Origin: Burkholderiales bacterium
GTDB taxonomy: Bacteria; Pseudomonadota; Gammaproteobacteria; Burkholderiales; Burkholderiaceae
Direction of reading: 5' to 3'
Assembly: GCA_026225235.1 (NCBI GenBank)
Contig: JAMFSK010000154.1
Location: forward strand, 1 to 60,241
Length of the DNA stretch: 60,241 bases
Shown here: positions 1 through 8,604 of the stretch, in pieces
Layout of the letters: each line of letters starts with the position of its first letter
How positions within the stretch are numbered: the stretch's first letter is position 1
The notes under the pieces: model-generated
The model's input: the letters and a program-made list of their open reading frames with translations, nothing else
The model's database searches: none
What the model was told of the DNA's origin: nothing
Translations under genes and position numbers: made by a program

Positions 1-797
1 GGGTTATGGCCGCCGACGCGATAGAACTGCCCGTCCGAGAGCACACGCAACAATCGCGTCTGAAGATCGAACGGCATATCGCCGATTTCATCGAGAAACA
101 ACGTGCCATTCTCGGCTTGCTCGAAGCGCCCTTGCCGCATCGCCTGCGCACCCGTGAACGCGCCGCGTTCATGGCCGAACAATTCTGATTCAAGCAAGTC
201 CTTCGGAATCGCCGCGGTATTGAGCGCGATGAACGGGCCTGCTGCACGTGGACTGTGACGATGCAGGGCACGCGCCACGAGCTCCTTGCCGGTGCCCGAC
301 TCGCCGGTGATCAGTACCGTCGCGCTTGAATTCGACAGTCGCCCGATGGCGCGAAACATGTCTTGCATCGCGCTCGCCTGCCCGAGCATCTCGGGCGTCT
401 CGGTGAGCCGCTCTTCATAGGCATGCTCGCCACGCAGACTTTCTTCGACCGCGCGCTGAATCAGCTCGACGGCCTTGTCGATATCGAAGGGCTTGGCGAG
501 ATATTCGAACGCTCCGCCCTGGAACGCGGCCACCGCGCTATCGAGATCGGAGAAGGCCGTCATGATGATGACGGGAATGCCGGGCCAGCGCTCTCGCACC
601 GTCTCGAGCAGCTCGAATCCGGAGCCACCGGGCATGCGGATATCGGATACCAGTACCTGCGGGGTATCGTGTTCGAAAGCAGTCAGCGCTTCGCGCGTAG
701 TCGAGAAACTGCGGGTCGCAAAATTCTCGCGCGCTAGTGCCTTTTCCAGCACCCAACGGATCGATTGGTCGTCGTCTACTATCCAGATCGGCTTCAT
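1..797 (-). CDS. ntrC: Nitrogen regulation response regulator NtrC, C-terminus cut by window edge
   Basis: This is the sigma-54-dependent activator of nitrogen-assimilation genes, phosphorylated by NtrB. Reading leftwards from the ATG at 797, about 265 residues are visible. An N-terminal receiver domain has acidic residues near 9-11 (VDDD) and a phospho-acceptor Asp in VSDIRMPGG. An AAA+ domain follows, with Walker A GESGTGKE and the sigma-54 contact loop GAFTGA. The rest of the ATPase domain and the DNA-binding domain lie outside the window. It sits 91 bases downstream of ntrB on the same strand, as in the usual glnA-ntrB-ntrC order. The receiver plus GAFTGA loop makes the family certain; the neighbours make NtrC the right member. 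Confidence 0.95.
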   Translation of the reverse strand, partial: MKPIWIVDDDQSIRWVLEKALARENFATRSFSTTREALTAFEHDTPQVLVSDIRMPGGSGFELLETVRERWPGIPVIIMTAFSDLDSAVAAFQGGAFEYLAKPFDIDKAVELIQRAVEESLRGEHAYEERLTETPEMLGQASAMQDMFRAIGRLSNSSATVLITGESGTGKELVARALHRHSPRAAGPFIALNTAAIPKDLLESELFGHERGAFTGAQAMRQGRFEQAENGTLFLDEIGDMPFDLQTRLLRVLSDGQFYRVGGHN

Positions 798-888
798 ATA
801 TCGGTCGGCTGAAGTTCTTGAGGGTGCAGCGGTTTAAGCACGTGGAGCATGGAGCGCACAGCGGAGACAGCGGATACGCAGCCGGACA

Positions 889-2028
889 CTACGGCGTAAG
901 CGGCAAGAGGATCTGGAACTCGGTTCGTCCAGGCCTGCTGTCGCATTCAATCAGGCCTTCGTGCTGGTGCACGAAGGTCTGGGCAAGGGTGAGCCCCAGC
1001 CCGCTGCCGTCTTCCCGTCCGCTCACTAGCGGATAGAAGATGCGGTCGCGGATGTCCTCGGGAATACCAGGGCCGTTGTCAACGATATGCAAGTCCAGTG
1101 CCAGTTTGTGCAACTGCTTGGAGATCGTAACGTTGCGAGCGATCCGGGTTCGCACATCGATGCGTGCGTCGCCTGCGGCGATGCGCTCCTTGAGCGCCTC
1201 GGCGGCGTTGCGCACGATATTGAGGATTGTCTGGATCAACTGTTCCTTGTCACCGCGCAGTTCAGGCACGCTGACGTCATAGTCGCGCTCGATCGTGAGA
1301 CCGCGTGGAAACTCCGCCAGAATCAACGCCCTCACCCGCTCGCAGACTTCGTGAATATTGACGTCGCCGACGATATGCGGATGACGGTGCGGTTCGAGTA
1401 GCCGGTCGACCAGCGTCTGCAGCCGGTCCGACTCCTTGATGATGACCTGGGTGTATTCACGCAGGTCGCGCGAGTCACCAAGCTCGAACTCGAGCAACTG
1501 GGCCGCGCCACGAATCCCACCGAGCGGGTTCTTGATCTCGTGCGCCAGGTTGCGAATCAGCTGCTTGTTGACCGCCGTCAGATCATGGATCCGCTCCTCG
1601 CGATCGGTGCGCAACTGTTGCTCGTTCTCGAACAGTTCAAGCAGAACATAGTCTGGCAAGACCTCGAGATACCCGACGATCGCATGCACGTGCAGCGGCT
1701 CGCGTCCGGAACGCTCGAGCGAGGCATCGAGATGCGTCGCGTTGAAACGGTTGTCGGCGATCGCGGCAATGGCATCGATCGTGCCGATCAACTGATCGGA
1801 ATTCGTAAAGAGATCGGGCCAGCACATCTGCGAAAGCTGCCGCCGCGACAATTCAAGCAGCGACTCCGCGACTGCATTCGCAAAAGCGACGCTCAAGGTC
1901 CGCCGCTCGATCACGAGCACAGCGGTCGGCAAGGCTTCGAGCCCCGGGAGCAACGAGGACTGCGCGAGCGCGGCGTGGCTCGGCAGATTTTCGCTGCGCT
2001 TGGACTTCATCAGGTCTTTCAGTCCCAT
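889..2028 (-). CDS. ntrB: Nitrogen regulation sensor histidine kinase NtrB
   Basis: This 379-residue protein is the cytosolic histidine kinase that phosphorylates NtrC when nitrogen is limiting and acts as a phosphatase when PII (GlnB) signals sufficiency. An N-terminal PAS-like domain spans about residues 25-135. The H box reads NLAHEIKNPLGG with the phospho-acceptor His near residue 163. The N box (NIVRNAAEAL), G1 box (DNGPGIPEDI) and G2 box (GSGLGLTLA) form the ATP-binding domain. No membrane segment is present, as expected. The gene lies between glnA and ntrC on the same strand. The glnA terminator separates it from glnA, so ntrBC probably also has its own promoter in the 155-base gap. 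Confidence 0.95.
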   Translation of the reverse strand: MGLKDLMKSKRSENLPSHAALAQSSLLPGLEALPTAVLVIERRTLSVAFANAVAESLLELSRRQLSQMCWPDLFTNSDQLIGTIDAIAAIADNRFNATHLDASLERSGREPLHVHAIVGYLEVLPDYVLLELFENEQQLRTDREERIHDLTAVNKQLIRNLAHEIKNPLGGIRGAAQLLEFELGDSRDLREYTQVIIKESDRLQTLVDRLLEPHRHPHIVGDVNIHEVCERVRALILAEFPRGLTIERDYDVSVPELRGDKEQLIQTILNIVRNAAEALKERIAAGDARIDVRTRIARNVTISKQLHKLALDLHIVDNGPGIPEDIRDRIFYPLVSGREDGSGLGLTLAQTFVHQHEGLIECDSRPGRTEFQILLPLTP

Positions 2029-2049
2029 CTAACCATCCTAAAGACACTG

Positions 2050-2084
2050 ACAAAATGAGACTGCCCGTGCAGCTTTCATTTTGT
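2050..2084. repeat. Nine-base inverted repeat upstream of ntrB
   Basis: ACAAAATGA at 2050-2058 is the exact inverse of TCATTTTGT at 2076-2084, with 17 bases between. It lies 22 bases upstream of the ntrB start codon, downstream of the glnA terminator. It could be a regulator site or a leader hairpin of the ntrBC message. No known operator is recognised. Confidence 0.45.
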
Positions 2085-2098
2085 TAGGCTCTCACGGA

Positions 2099-2125
2099 CA
2101 AAAAAGGGACGGCACTGCCGTCCCT
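2099..2125 (-). terminator. Intrinsic terminator after glnA
   Basis: On the minus strand an eight-base-pair stem (AGGGACGG with CCGTCCCT, loop about five bases) is followed by a run of T residues. It begins about 59 bases beyond the glnA stop codon and separates glnA from ntrB. Some read-through into ntrBC is likely, since these genes are commonly co-transcribed. Confidence 0.85.
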
Positions 2126-2183
2126 GTGTTGCACGCACACCAGCCGGGTAACAGCCCGTGTGCGCGCCATCGGCAGCCTTGCT

Positions 2184-3599
2184 TTACAGCGAGTAGTACA
2201 TTTCGAATTCGACCGGGTGGGTCGTCATCCGGAAACGCGTGACTTCGTCCATCTTCAAGGCGATGTACGCGTCGATCATACCGTCGGTGAACACACCCCC
2301 GCGCGTCAGGAACTCACGATCCTTGTCGAGGTATTCGAGCGCCTGATCGAGGCTCGAGCACACCGTCGGGATCTTCGCGTCTTCTTCCGGCGGCAGGTCA
2401 TACAGATTCTTGTCGGCCGCTTCGCCCGGATGAATCTTGTTCTGCACACCATCGAGGCCGGCCATCAGCAGCGCCGAGAACGCGAGGTACGGGTTCGCCA
2501 TCGGGTCCGGGAAACGCGTTTCGATACGGCGACCCTTCGGGTTCGGCACGTGCGGAATACGGATCGAGGCCGAACGGTTGCGAGCCGAGTAGGCGAGCTT
2601 GACCGGTGCTTCGAAGCCCGGCACCAGACGCTTGTACGAGTTCGTCGTCGGGTTGGTAATCGCATTCAGCGCGCGAGCGTGCTTGATGATCCCGCCGATA
2701 TAGAACAGCGCGAATTCCGACAGCCCTGCATAGCCGTCACCGGCGAACAGGTTCTTGCCGTCCTTCCAGACCGACTGGTGAACGTGCATGCCCGAACCGT
2801 TGTCGCCGACCACCGGCTTCGGCATGAACGTCGCGGTCTTGCCGTACGTATGCGCGACGTTGTGGACGATGTACTTCAGTTGTTGCGTCCAGTCAGCGCG
2901 TTGCAGCAGCGTCGAGAACTTGGTGCCGATTTCGTTCTGGCCCTGGCCCGCGACTTCGTGGTGGTGCACTTCGACCGGAATGCCGATTTGTTCGAGCAAC
3001 AGGCACATTTCCGAACGGATGTCCTGGAACTGGTCAACCGGCGGTACCGGGAAGTAGCCGCCCTTGGTGCCCGGACGGTGACCCGTGTTGCCGTGTTCGA
3101 ATTCCTTGCCCGACGACCACGGGGCTTCTTCGGAGTTGATCTTCACGAAGCTGCCCGACATGCCCACATCCCACTGGACCGAGTCGAAAATGAAGAATTC
3201 AGGTTCCGGACCGAAGTAGGCCGTGTCGCCCAGGCCCGTGCTCTTCAGGTAGGCCTCGGCGCGGTGGGCCAGCGAGCGCGGATCGCGTTCGTAGCCCTTG
3301 CCGTCCGACGGTTCGATCACGTCGCACGTCAGCACGAGCGTCGCTTCTTCGTAGAACGGGTCGACGTAGGCGGTGTTCGGATCCGGCATCAGCAGCATGT
3401 CCGATGCTTCAATACCCTTCCAACCGGCGATCGACGAACCGTCAAACGCATGGCCGCTTTCAAACTTGTCTTCATCAAACGCTGACACGGGTACCGAGAC
3501 GTGCTGTTCCTTGCCGCGCGTATCCGTAAAACGGAAGTCGACAAACTTGACGTCCTCGTCCTTGACGAGCTGAATGACGTCGGCCACGGATTTGCTCAT
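2184..3599 (-). CDS. glnA: Type I glutamine synthetase GlnA
   Basis: Glutamine synthetase condenses ammonium with glutamate using ATP and is the entry point of nitrogen assimilation. The protein is 471 residues from the ATG at 3599 (MSKSVADVIQ), the usual length for the dodecameric type I-beta enzyme. A purine-rich ribosome site (AGGAG) lies just upstream. A longer in-frame extension to 3737 exists, but it crosses the promoter and is not used. Metal and substrate motifs are visible (FDGSSIAGW, NGSGMHVHQS, NRSASIRIP). The adenylylation site is in NLYDLPPEE, Tyr near residue 398, so activity should be tuned by GlnE. A sigma-54 promoter upstream and ntrBC downstream fit NtrC control. Confidence 0.97.
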   Translation of the reverse strand: MSKSVADVIQLVKDEDVKFVDFRFTDTRGKEQHVSVPVSAFDEDKFESGHAFDGSSIAGWKGIEASDMLLMPDPNTAYVDPFYEEATLVLTCDVIEPSDGKGYERDPRSLAHRAEAYLKSTGLGDTAYFGPEPEFFIFDSVQWDVGMSGSFVKINSEEAPWSSGKEFEHGNTGHRPGTKGGYFPVPPVDQFQDIRSEMCLLLEQIGIPVEVHHHEVAGQGQNEIGTKFSTLLQRADWTQQLKYIVHNVAHTYGKTATFMPKPVVGDNGSGMHVHQSVWKDGKNLFAGDGYAGLSEFALFYIGGIIKHARALNAITNPTTNSYKRLVPGFEAPVKLAYSARNRSASIRIPHVPNPKGRRIETRFPDPMANPYLAFSALLMAGLDGVQNKIHPGEAADKNLYDLPPEEDAKIPTVCSSLDQALEYLDKDREFLTRGGVFTDGMIDAYIALKMDEVTRFRMTTHPVEFEMYYSL

Positions 3600-3692
3600 A
3601 CCAATCTCCTGTATCACTCTCACTAGAAAGACGGCCTGCGCCGCCCGAATCCGTACGTTTTTGCAAGCGCACAAAACCGAATGCATCGAAAA

Positions 3693-3709
3693 AGCACATA
3701 CCATGCCAA
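3693..3709 (-). promoter_or_regulatory. Sigma-54 promoter of glnA
   Basis: On the minus strand the sequence TTGGCATGGTATGTGCT matches the sigma-54 pattern TGGCAYR-N4-TTGCW. The -24 GG and -12 GC are separated by exactly ten bases. Initiation would fall near 3682, giving a leader of about 80 bases before the glnA ATG. This agrees with NtrC-dependent expression. Confidence 0.8.
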
Positions 3710-3831
3710 TCATCGCCAAGGGCGTGCATGCCGGCAAACTTGCGGTGCATTTTCACCAGCTTGCGTGAGAGCGTCCCGCAAGCCTTACCGGAACCCTTCG
3801 ACGCGTGCCGCCGCACCACGGTGCTGGGCAA

Positions 3832-3846
3832 GCACCAACTTGACGC
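3832..3846. promoter_or_regulatory. Candidate NtrC enhancer site upstream of glnA
   Basis: GCACCAACTTGACGC has one good NtrC half-site (GCACC) and a partial inverted partner at the right five-base spacing (consensus GCACC-N5-GGTGC). It is centred about 157 bases upstream of the predicted sigma-54 start, a normal enhancer distance. A second dyad, GCACCACGGTGC at 3813-3824, lies next to it but has a two-base spacer, which is wrong for NtrC. The two together make an enhancer region plausible. The gene-free interval 3,600-4,022 otherwise shows nothing. Confidence 0.4.
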
Positions 3847-4022
3847 ATTCAAGCATAGCAGGTCTGGACTGCGCACCAGGATAGGACATCACCGCCTCGC
3901 GGCACCGCCCTTGTGCGCAACCGCCCTGTCGCTGGGGTTTGCCCTCGGCCGATCGGCCTCGTTGGCGAACTCGACCAAGTGCTCAGCTAGAATTGATTAT
4001 TTTCCGCTCCGGAGGCATTGCG

Positions 4023-4499
4023 ATGACTTCACCCAGTCCGCTTCTCGATCCGCTCTATGCGGAAGCCGAAAAACGGCGCCAGGCCGGCGCACTGACTTAT
4101 GCTGGCGCGCTCACGCCGGCCGAATCGCTCGAACTCCTCAAACTCGCACCGGAAGCCCGCCTGATCGACGTGCGCACCCGCGCCGAACTCGACTGGGTCG
4201 GCCGTCCGCAAATTGGAGACGGCCAGTACGTGCATATCGAGTGGACGCGCTATCCCGGTGCGGTCCCCAATGCCGAGTTTCTCGACCAGTTGAGCGCCGC
4301 CGCGACTCCGGACACCCCGCTGCTATTCCTGTGCCGCAGTGCCGCGCGCTCCAAGCTGGCCGCCACGGTCGCTGCGAAGGCAGGCTTCGGCAAGGCGTTC
4401 GACCTGCTCGAAGGCTTCGAGGGCGACAAAGACCCGAGCGGACATCGCAAGACGCTCAACGGATGGTGTTTCCGCGGCTTGCCGTGGCTCGGCGCCTGA
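4023..4499 (+). CDS. Rhodanese-like domain protein
   Basis: This is a 158-residue single rhodanese domain. The N-terminal half contains the family motif LIDVRTRAEL, and the active-site loop carries the catalytic cysteine in LFLCRSAARS, so sulfur transfer or a related thiol chemistry is possible. The ATG at 4023 is chosen because GGAGG at 4011-4015 sits at good spacing; an upstream in-frame extension to 3939 has no such site. No signal peptide is seen, so it is probably cytosolic. It is followed after six bases by a TAXI-type solute-binding protein, suggesting co-expression. The substrate cannot be told from sequence. Confidence 0.85.
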   Translation: MTSPSPLLDPLYAEAEKRRQAGALTYAGALTPAESLELLKLAPEARLIDVRTRAELDWVGRPQIGDGQYVHIEWTRYPGAVPNAEFLDQLSAAATPDTPLLFLCRSAARSKLAATVAAKAGFGKAFDLLEGFEGDKDPSGHRKTLNGWCFRGLPWLGA

Positions 4500-4505
4500 C
4501 CAGCG

Positions 4506-5870
4506 ATGGCCCGCCACCCGCCTCGCCAGCCCGGTCAACCTCGTGTTCACGCGCGCTTCGTGTCGGTCTCGTGGCATGACTTTGCGATGTTCTCGCTGCC
4601 TGTGCTTCTGCTGTGCGCGATTGCAATCGGTCTCACGGTCTATCTGATCGATCCTGCGCCGCCGAAAATCATTACGATCAGTGCCGGTCCTCGCGACAGT
4701 TCCTTGTGGCCCGTCGCGCAGGAATACAAGAAGATCCTCGCGCGCGATGGGGTCACGCTCAATGTGCTGACGTCCGACGGTTCGCTGCAAAACCTCCAGC
4801 GGCTCGCGGACCCCAAACAGCATGTCGATCTCGGTCTGGTGCAGGGGGGCGTGTCCAAAGACGTGGCAACGGGTTCGCTGGTGTCACTGGGCAGCATGTT
4901 CTACGCGCCGGTCGTGGTGTTCTATCGCGGAGCGGGTATCACTCAGCTTTCGCAGTTCGCCGGCATGAAGATCGCGATTGGCCGCGAGGGTAGCGGCACG
5001 CGCGTGCTGGCGCTCGACTTGCTGAAGGCGAATGGCATCGTGCCGGGCGGTCCGACGACCCTGTTGCCGCTCGATGGCGAAGATGCGGTGCAGGAGCTGA
5101 TTCAGGGGCGCATCGATGCGGCCATTCTCAATGGCGATTCGGCCAGCCGCGCGATGATGTTGCGGCTCGACAAGGTGCCCGGCATCTCACCGATGGACTT
5201 CGCCCAGGCCGAAGCCTATACCCGCATCTTTCCGTATCTGAATGAAATCGACCTGCCCCCTGGCGTACTCGACCTGGGTCAGAACCTCCCTGCGACAACC
5301 GTCCACCTGATCAGCCCGACCGTCGAGCTCGTGGCACGCCAGAATCTCCATCCCGCCCTGTCTGATCTTCTGATTCAGGCCGCTTTTGAAGTGCATGGGT
5401 CATCGGGACTGCTGCAGCACGCGGGCGAGTTTCCGTCGCCAAGAGAGCATGAATTCCGGATCAGCGACGACGCGACGCGCTACTACAAATCGGGCAAGAG
5501 CTTTCTGTACCGCAGTCTGCCGTTCTGGCTCGCGAGCCTTGCCGACCGGACCGTTGTGCTGCTTGTGCCGATCATCGTGCTGCTGATTCCAGGCGTGCGA
5601 ATCGTGCCAGCGCTTTATGCGTGGCGGGTGAAGTCGCGGATCTACCGCTGGTATGGGTCGCTGATTGCGATCGAGCGCGCGGCCATGGCCGACGCGACGG
5701 TCGAAGAACGCGAAGGCCTGCTCAAGCGGCTTGACCGCATCGAAGAAGCGGTGAACCGGCTCAAGATGCCGCTCGCCTATGCCGACGCGTTTTACGTGCT
5801 TCGCGAACATATCGGCTTCGTGCGCTCAAGGCTCGTCGGAGCGCCCGTTCACGCGGCAATCCAGGACTAG
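4506..5870 (+). CDS. TAXI-family TRAP transporter solute-binding protein, membrane anchored
   Basis: This 454-residue protein resembles the TAXI/NMT1-like periplasmic solute-binding subunits. A hydrophobic segment at about residues 29-48 acts as a signal anchor. The binding domain follows (about 55-330) with the start motif ITISAGPRDSS and FAGMKIAIGREGSGT. A second hydrophobic helix lies near 345-370 and a charged, probably coiled tail ends the protein; this tail is longer than in soluble TAXI proteins. No TRAP permease subunits lie nearby, so the partner is elsewhere or the protein works as a sensor or scaffold. It starts six bases after the rhodanese gene. The first ATG has no clear ribosome site; the ATG at 4587, just before the anchor, is an alternative. 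Confidence 0.82.
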   Translation: MARHPPRQPGQPRVHARFVSVSWHDFAMFSLPVLLLCAIAIGLTVYLIDPAPPKIITISAGPRDSSLWPVAQEYKKILARDGVTLNVLTSDGSLQNLQRLADPKQHVDLGLVQGGVSKDVATGSLVSLGSMFYAPVVVFYRGAGITQLSQFAGMKIAIGREGSGTRVLALDLLKANGIVPGGPTTLLPLDGEDAVQELIQGRIDAAILNGDSASRAMMLRLDKVPGISPMDFAQAEAYTRIFPYLNEIDLPPGVLDLGQNLPATTVHLISPTVELVARQNLHPALSDLLIQAAFEVHGSSGLLQHAGEFPSPREHEFRISDDATRYYKSGKSFLYRSLPFWLASLADRTVVLLVPIIVLLIPGVRIVPALYAWRVKSRIYRWYGSLIAIERAAMADATVEEREGLLKRLDRIEEAVNRLKMPLAYADAFYVLREHIGFVRSRLVGAPVHAAIQD

Positions 5871-5877
5871 CTAGCGA

Positions 5878-6696
5878 TCAGGAGACCTTGCGCGCGGCGA
5901 CGTCTTCGGCGATCGCCCCGCCAAGCGCTTCGACACCCGCGCGCAGGACGATAAAGGCCGCCTCGACTTGCACCGGATCGCCCTTGACGCCCAGGTCGAT
6001 GTGCCGGCGCGCGAAGATGCCGCCGCGCTGCGCATCGCCAACACTCGGCAGACTGAAAACACGGATGCCCGGGAAGTCGGCCTCGATCTGCACCATCAAA
6101 GGCGTGAGTTCCGATTCCGCCATTTCGAACACCAGCAGCGAGCGCTCGGCATGCGGATTCGCGTGGTGCAGATGGGGGTAGTAGGTATCGAGCACCCATT
6201 CCATCATCGGCCATGCCATCACCGGAAACCCCGGCATGAAATGGTGGTCGTGGAAAGAGAACCCCGGAATCTTGTTGTAGCTGTTCGGGATGATCCGCGC
6301 ACCGGCCGGATAAGTACCCATGTTCAGGCGATGAAGATTCTGCGGCAAGTTCTCGTCGACCGTTTCGCCGGCTGGCGCGGTCTCGTGCATCCGCTCGATG
6401 ATCAGTCGCTTGGCCTCGGGATGCAGTTCAAGTTCGACGCCGAGGGCCTTGGCCGCGCACTGACGCGTGTGATCGTCAGGCGTCGCACCGATGCCCCCGG
6501 TCGAAAACACGATATCGCCCGATGCGAAAGTCCGCTCGAGGGTCGCGACAATCCGCTCGGGGTCGTCGCCGATATATTCGGCCCAGTCGAGCGCCAGGCC
6601 CCGCACACTCAGCAATTCGATCAGCTTGGGTAGATGCTTGTCTTGCCTGCGGCCGGAGAGAATCTCGTCGCCGATGATCAACGCACCGATTGTCAT
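5878..6696 (-). CDS. CinA/MoaB-like molybdopterin-binding domain protein
   Basis: The 272-residue protein has the fold shared by molybdenum-cofactor enzymes and the N-terminal half of CinA. It starts with GALIIGDEILSGRR and contains STGGIGATPDDHT, the family's ligand-binding signature. It lacks the C-terminal nicotinamide-nucleotide amidase domain of full CinA (about 420 residues), so the label competence/damage-inducible protein A is only by similarity. It is the last gene of a four-gene minus-strand run, 19 bases after the EI24 gene. Its reaction is not known; pyrophosphatase activity on nucleotide cofactors is one possibility from the family. Confidence 0.82.
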   Translation of the reverse strand: MTIGALIIGDEILSGRRQDKHLPKLIELLSVRGLALDWAEYIGDDPERIVATLERTFASGDIVFSTGGIGATPDDHTRQCAAKALGVELELHPEAKRLIIERMHETAPAGETVDENLPQNLHRLNMGTYPAGARIIPNSYNKIPGFSFHDHHFMPGFPVMAWPMMEWVLDTYYPHLHHANPHAERSLLVFEMAESELTPLMVQIEADFPGIRVFSLPSVGDAQRGGIFARRHIDLGVKGDPVQVEAAFIVLRAGVEALGGAIAEDVAARKVS

Positions 6697-6715
6697 TTTG
6701 AAGTCCTTGTCAGAG

Positions 6716-7588
6716 TCAGGGCAGCAGGCGCGGAGCCGGCCCTTCGCCGGGGCCTGGGCCGCTGCTGCCGCCGTCGTGCATCAGGCTGGGCTCGGCGGTA
6801 TGGCGAAGCTGCTGCAGCGCGTGCAGGCAGTAGTGTCCGAACCAGAGCGCCGAGAACACAAAAATGAAGATATAGAGCCAGACTGCACCGACCGCCACCA
6901 CCGGAAACAGCACGATGACGACCATCGAACTCGCCAGCACAAAGGTTGGCACCGAGCCCAGCAGCCCGGTGAAGATCCCGATCGCGAGCAGCGACCACCG
7001 ATGCTTGCGCACGATCAGGCGGCGTTCGTCGCGGCTCGCGTGGTCGGCCAACGCGTCGTAGCTCATCACGCGGTAGCTGAGCCAGCCCCAGAGCAAGGGC
7101 GGCAAGATCGCAAAAAACGGCGGAATCAACCAGAGCGGGATCGTGATGACGGTCAGCACGAGGCACACGAGGGTGACGAACAGCGAATGCGCGAGACTGC
7201 CGAACCAGCTGCCGCCCCGCCGCTTTTCAAGCAACGCAAAGCGCCCGCGTGACAAATGGCGAAGCACCAGGGGCATGGCCGTCGCCGCAAACAGCACGAG
7301 CACCGACACGACCATCAGGGGGATCGCAAGCACGACGACCACGAACGGCGCGACGACCGCATGCGCCGTCGCGAGGCCGATCGAGCCGAACAGGGCATAC
7401 AGATGGGAGGCAAACGAAAAGCGGTCGAGCATCGAGGCGACAAACGCCACCGCGTATTCCCACCCGAACCAGAACACCGCGAGCCAACCGAGCGCGGCAA
7501 GCGCGAAGGGAAACAGGGTGAGCAGCAACATGCGCGGATGGAAGGCCGTGCCGACCGCCCGCACAAACGAGTCGAACAAGCCGCTCAT
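6716..7588 (-). CDS. EI24-domain integral membrane protein
   Basis: This protein of 290 residues starts at MSGLFDSFVRAVG; the ATG overlaps the stop codon of the upstream desaturase gene in an ATGA arrangement (7585-7588), a sign of translational coupling. It has about five hydrophobic segments, starting with LLLTLFPFALAALGWLAVFW. The layout fits the EI24/CysZ-like family of inner-membrane proteins. CysZ imports sulfate, but most members of this family have no assigned role, and the sequence here gives no substrate clue. A longer start at 7654 is rejected because it lies inside the upstream gene. Confidence 0.75.
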   Translation of the reverse strand: MSGLFDSFVRAVGTAFHPRMLLLTLFPFALAALGWLAVFWFGWEYAVAFVASMLDRFSFASHLYALFGSIGLATAHAVVAPFVVVVLAIPLMVVSVLVLFAATAMPLVLRHLSRGRFALLEKRRGGSWFGSLAHSLFVTLVCLVLTVITIPLWLIPPFFAILPPLLWGWLSYRVMSYDALADHASRDERRLIVRKHRWSLLAIGIFTGLLGSVPTFVLASSMVVIVLFPVVAVGAVWLYIFIFVFSALWFGHYCLHALQQLRHTAEPSLMHDGGSSGPGPGEGPAPRLLP

Positions 7589-8589
7589 CGAACGGCTTCG
7601 GCGCGCGGACGATGCCCGCGCAGCCGGCCGGCGATGCGGACCATCGCATACCAATGTTGGGCCAGCAGGCCGTTGCCATAGTTGCGCGCGGTGCCTTCCG
7701 GGGCGGGAAGCTGGTCGCGAATGCCCGTCGGCTCAAGATGCGTTTCCCACGAGGCGGTACTGAACATCATGTCCCACCAGGGAAAGAGCACCCCGAAATT
7801 GCAGCCGTACTTCGTGCCCTCGTGCCCAAAACCAATCGCATGGTGGCGCCGGTGAAAAGCCGGACTCACCAGCACCCGTTCGAGCACCCGGCCATAAGGC
7901 AGCCGCGCATTGACGTGCTGGATGCTTTGCAACAGGTTGCTGAGCGCGACCAGCACCACGAATTGGGAAGGTGGCACACCCATCACAATCGACAGTGACG
8001 CGAAAAACGCGGCCTGAATCAGGTCGTCGAGCAGATGGTTGCGGTCGTCGGCCCACAGCGACATCTGCTGCTGGCTGTGATGGACCGCATGCAGTTCCCA
8101 CCAGACACCGAACTTGTGCTGCCAGCGGTGATACCAGTAGCCCGCGAAGTCGAGCACCACGACATAGATCAGAAACGAGACCATGCCCTGGTCGGTCACA
8201 CCGGGCCATAGGCCGTCGAGCTCGAAGGTCGGAATATTGTGTAGCGTGAGCCAGCTCTGGAACGTGAAGAAAGCCGGCTGTAGCAGAAAGAAAAACGCGA
8301 GATTGATGATGCCGAGTTTCGCGATCCACGTATAAAGCACGTCGGCGCGCACAGCCTTGCGATCGCGCCATGCCTCGATCGGCCGCAACGCTTCGAGCGG
8401 CCGCAGGATCGCATACATGACGACGATCTCAAGCACGCCCACGATCACCCAGTACAGCATGTCGTAGGTGTCTTCGTCATAGTCCATCAAGCCGACCTTG
8501 AACAGCACCGGCTGGACGACGTCGATATACAGCAGCGTCTGCAAGGCAGACACCAGGCTGTCGAGTTGATTGACGATCGCGTGGAACAT
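7585..8589 (-). CDS. Sterol desaturase / fatty acid hydroxylase superfamily protein
   Basis: The 334-residue membrane protein carries the three histidine clusters of the di-iron fatty acid hydroxylase superfamily: HRWQH, HAVHH and HRRHH. At least four hydrophobic helices come before and between them. These enzymes hydroxylate or desaturate lipids, using oxygen and a membrane electron donor. Bacterial members act on fatty acids, hopanoids, carotenoids or ether lipids, and the substrate cannot be read here. A good ribosome site (GGAGACG) precedes the ATG. It follows the beta-propeller gene after 15 bases and overlaps the EI24 gene, so all are probably one transcript. Confidence 0.88.
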   Translation of the reverse strand: MFHAIVNQLDSLVSALQTLLYIDVVQPVLFKVGLMDYDEDTYDMLYWVIVGVLEIVVMYAILRPLEALRPIEAWRDRKAVRADVLYTWIAKLGIINLAFFFLLQPAFFTFQSWLTLHNIPTFELDGLWPGVTDQGMVSFLIYVVVLDFAGYWYHRWQHKFGVWWELHAVHHSQQQMSLWADDRNHLLDDLIQAAFFASLSIVMGVPPSQFVVLVALSNLLQSIQHVNARLPYGRVLERVLVSPAFHRRHHAIGFGHEGTKYGCNFGVLFPWWDMMFSTASWETHLEPTGIRDQLPAPEGTARNYGNGLLAQHWYAMVRIAGRLRGHRPRAEAVR

Positions 8590-8604
8590 GCTCGTCTCCG
8601 TCGG

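Noticed and set aside
2160..3485. A 441-codon plus-strand frame opposite glnA
   Set aside because: Its translation is Arg/His/Val-rich and is the mirror of glnA codons; glnA is unmistakable.
3475..3876. Minus-strand frame running from the glnA leader into glnA
   Set aside because: It is out of frame with glnA and crosses the sigma-54 promoter; it has no recognisable domain.
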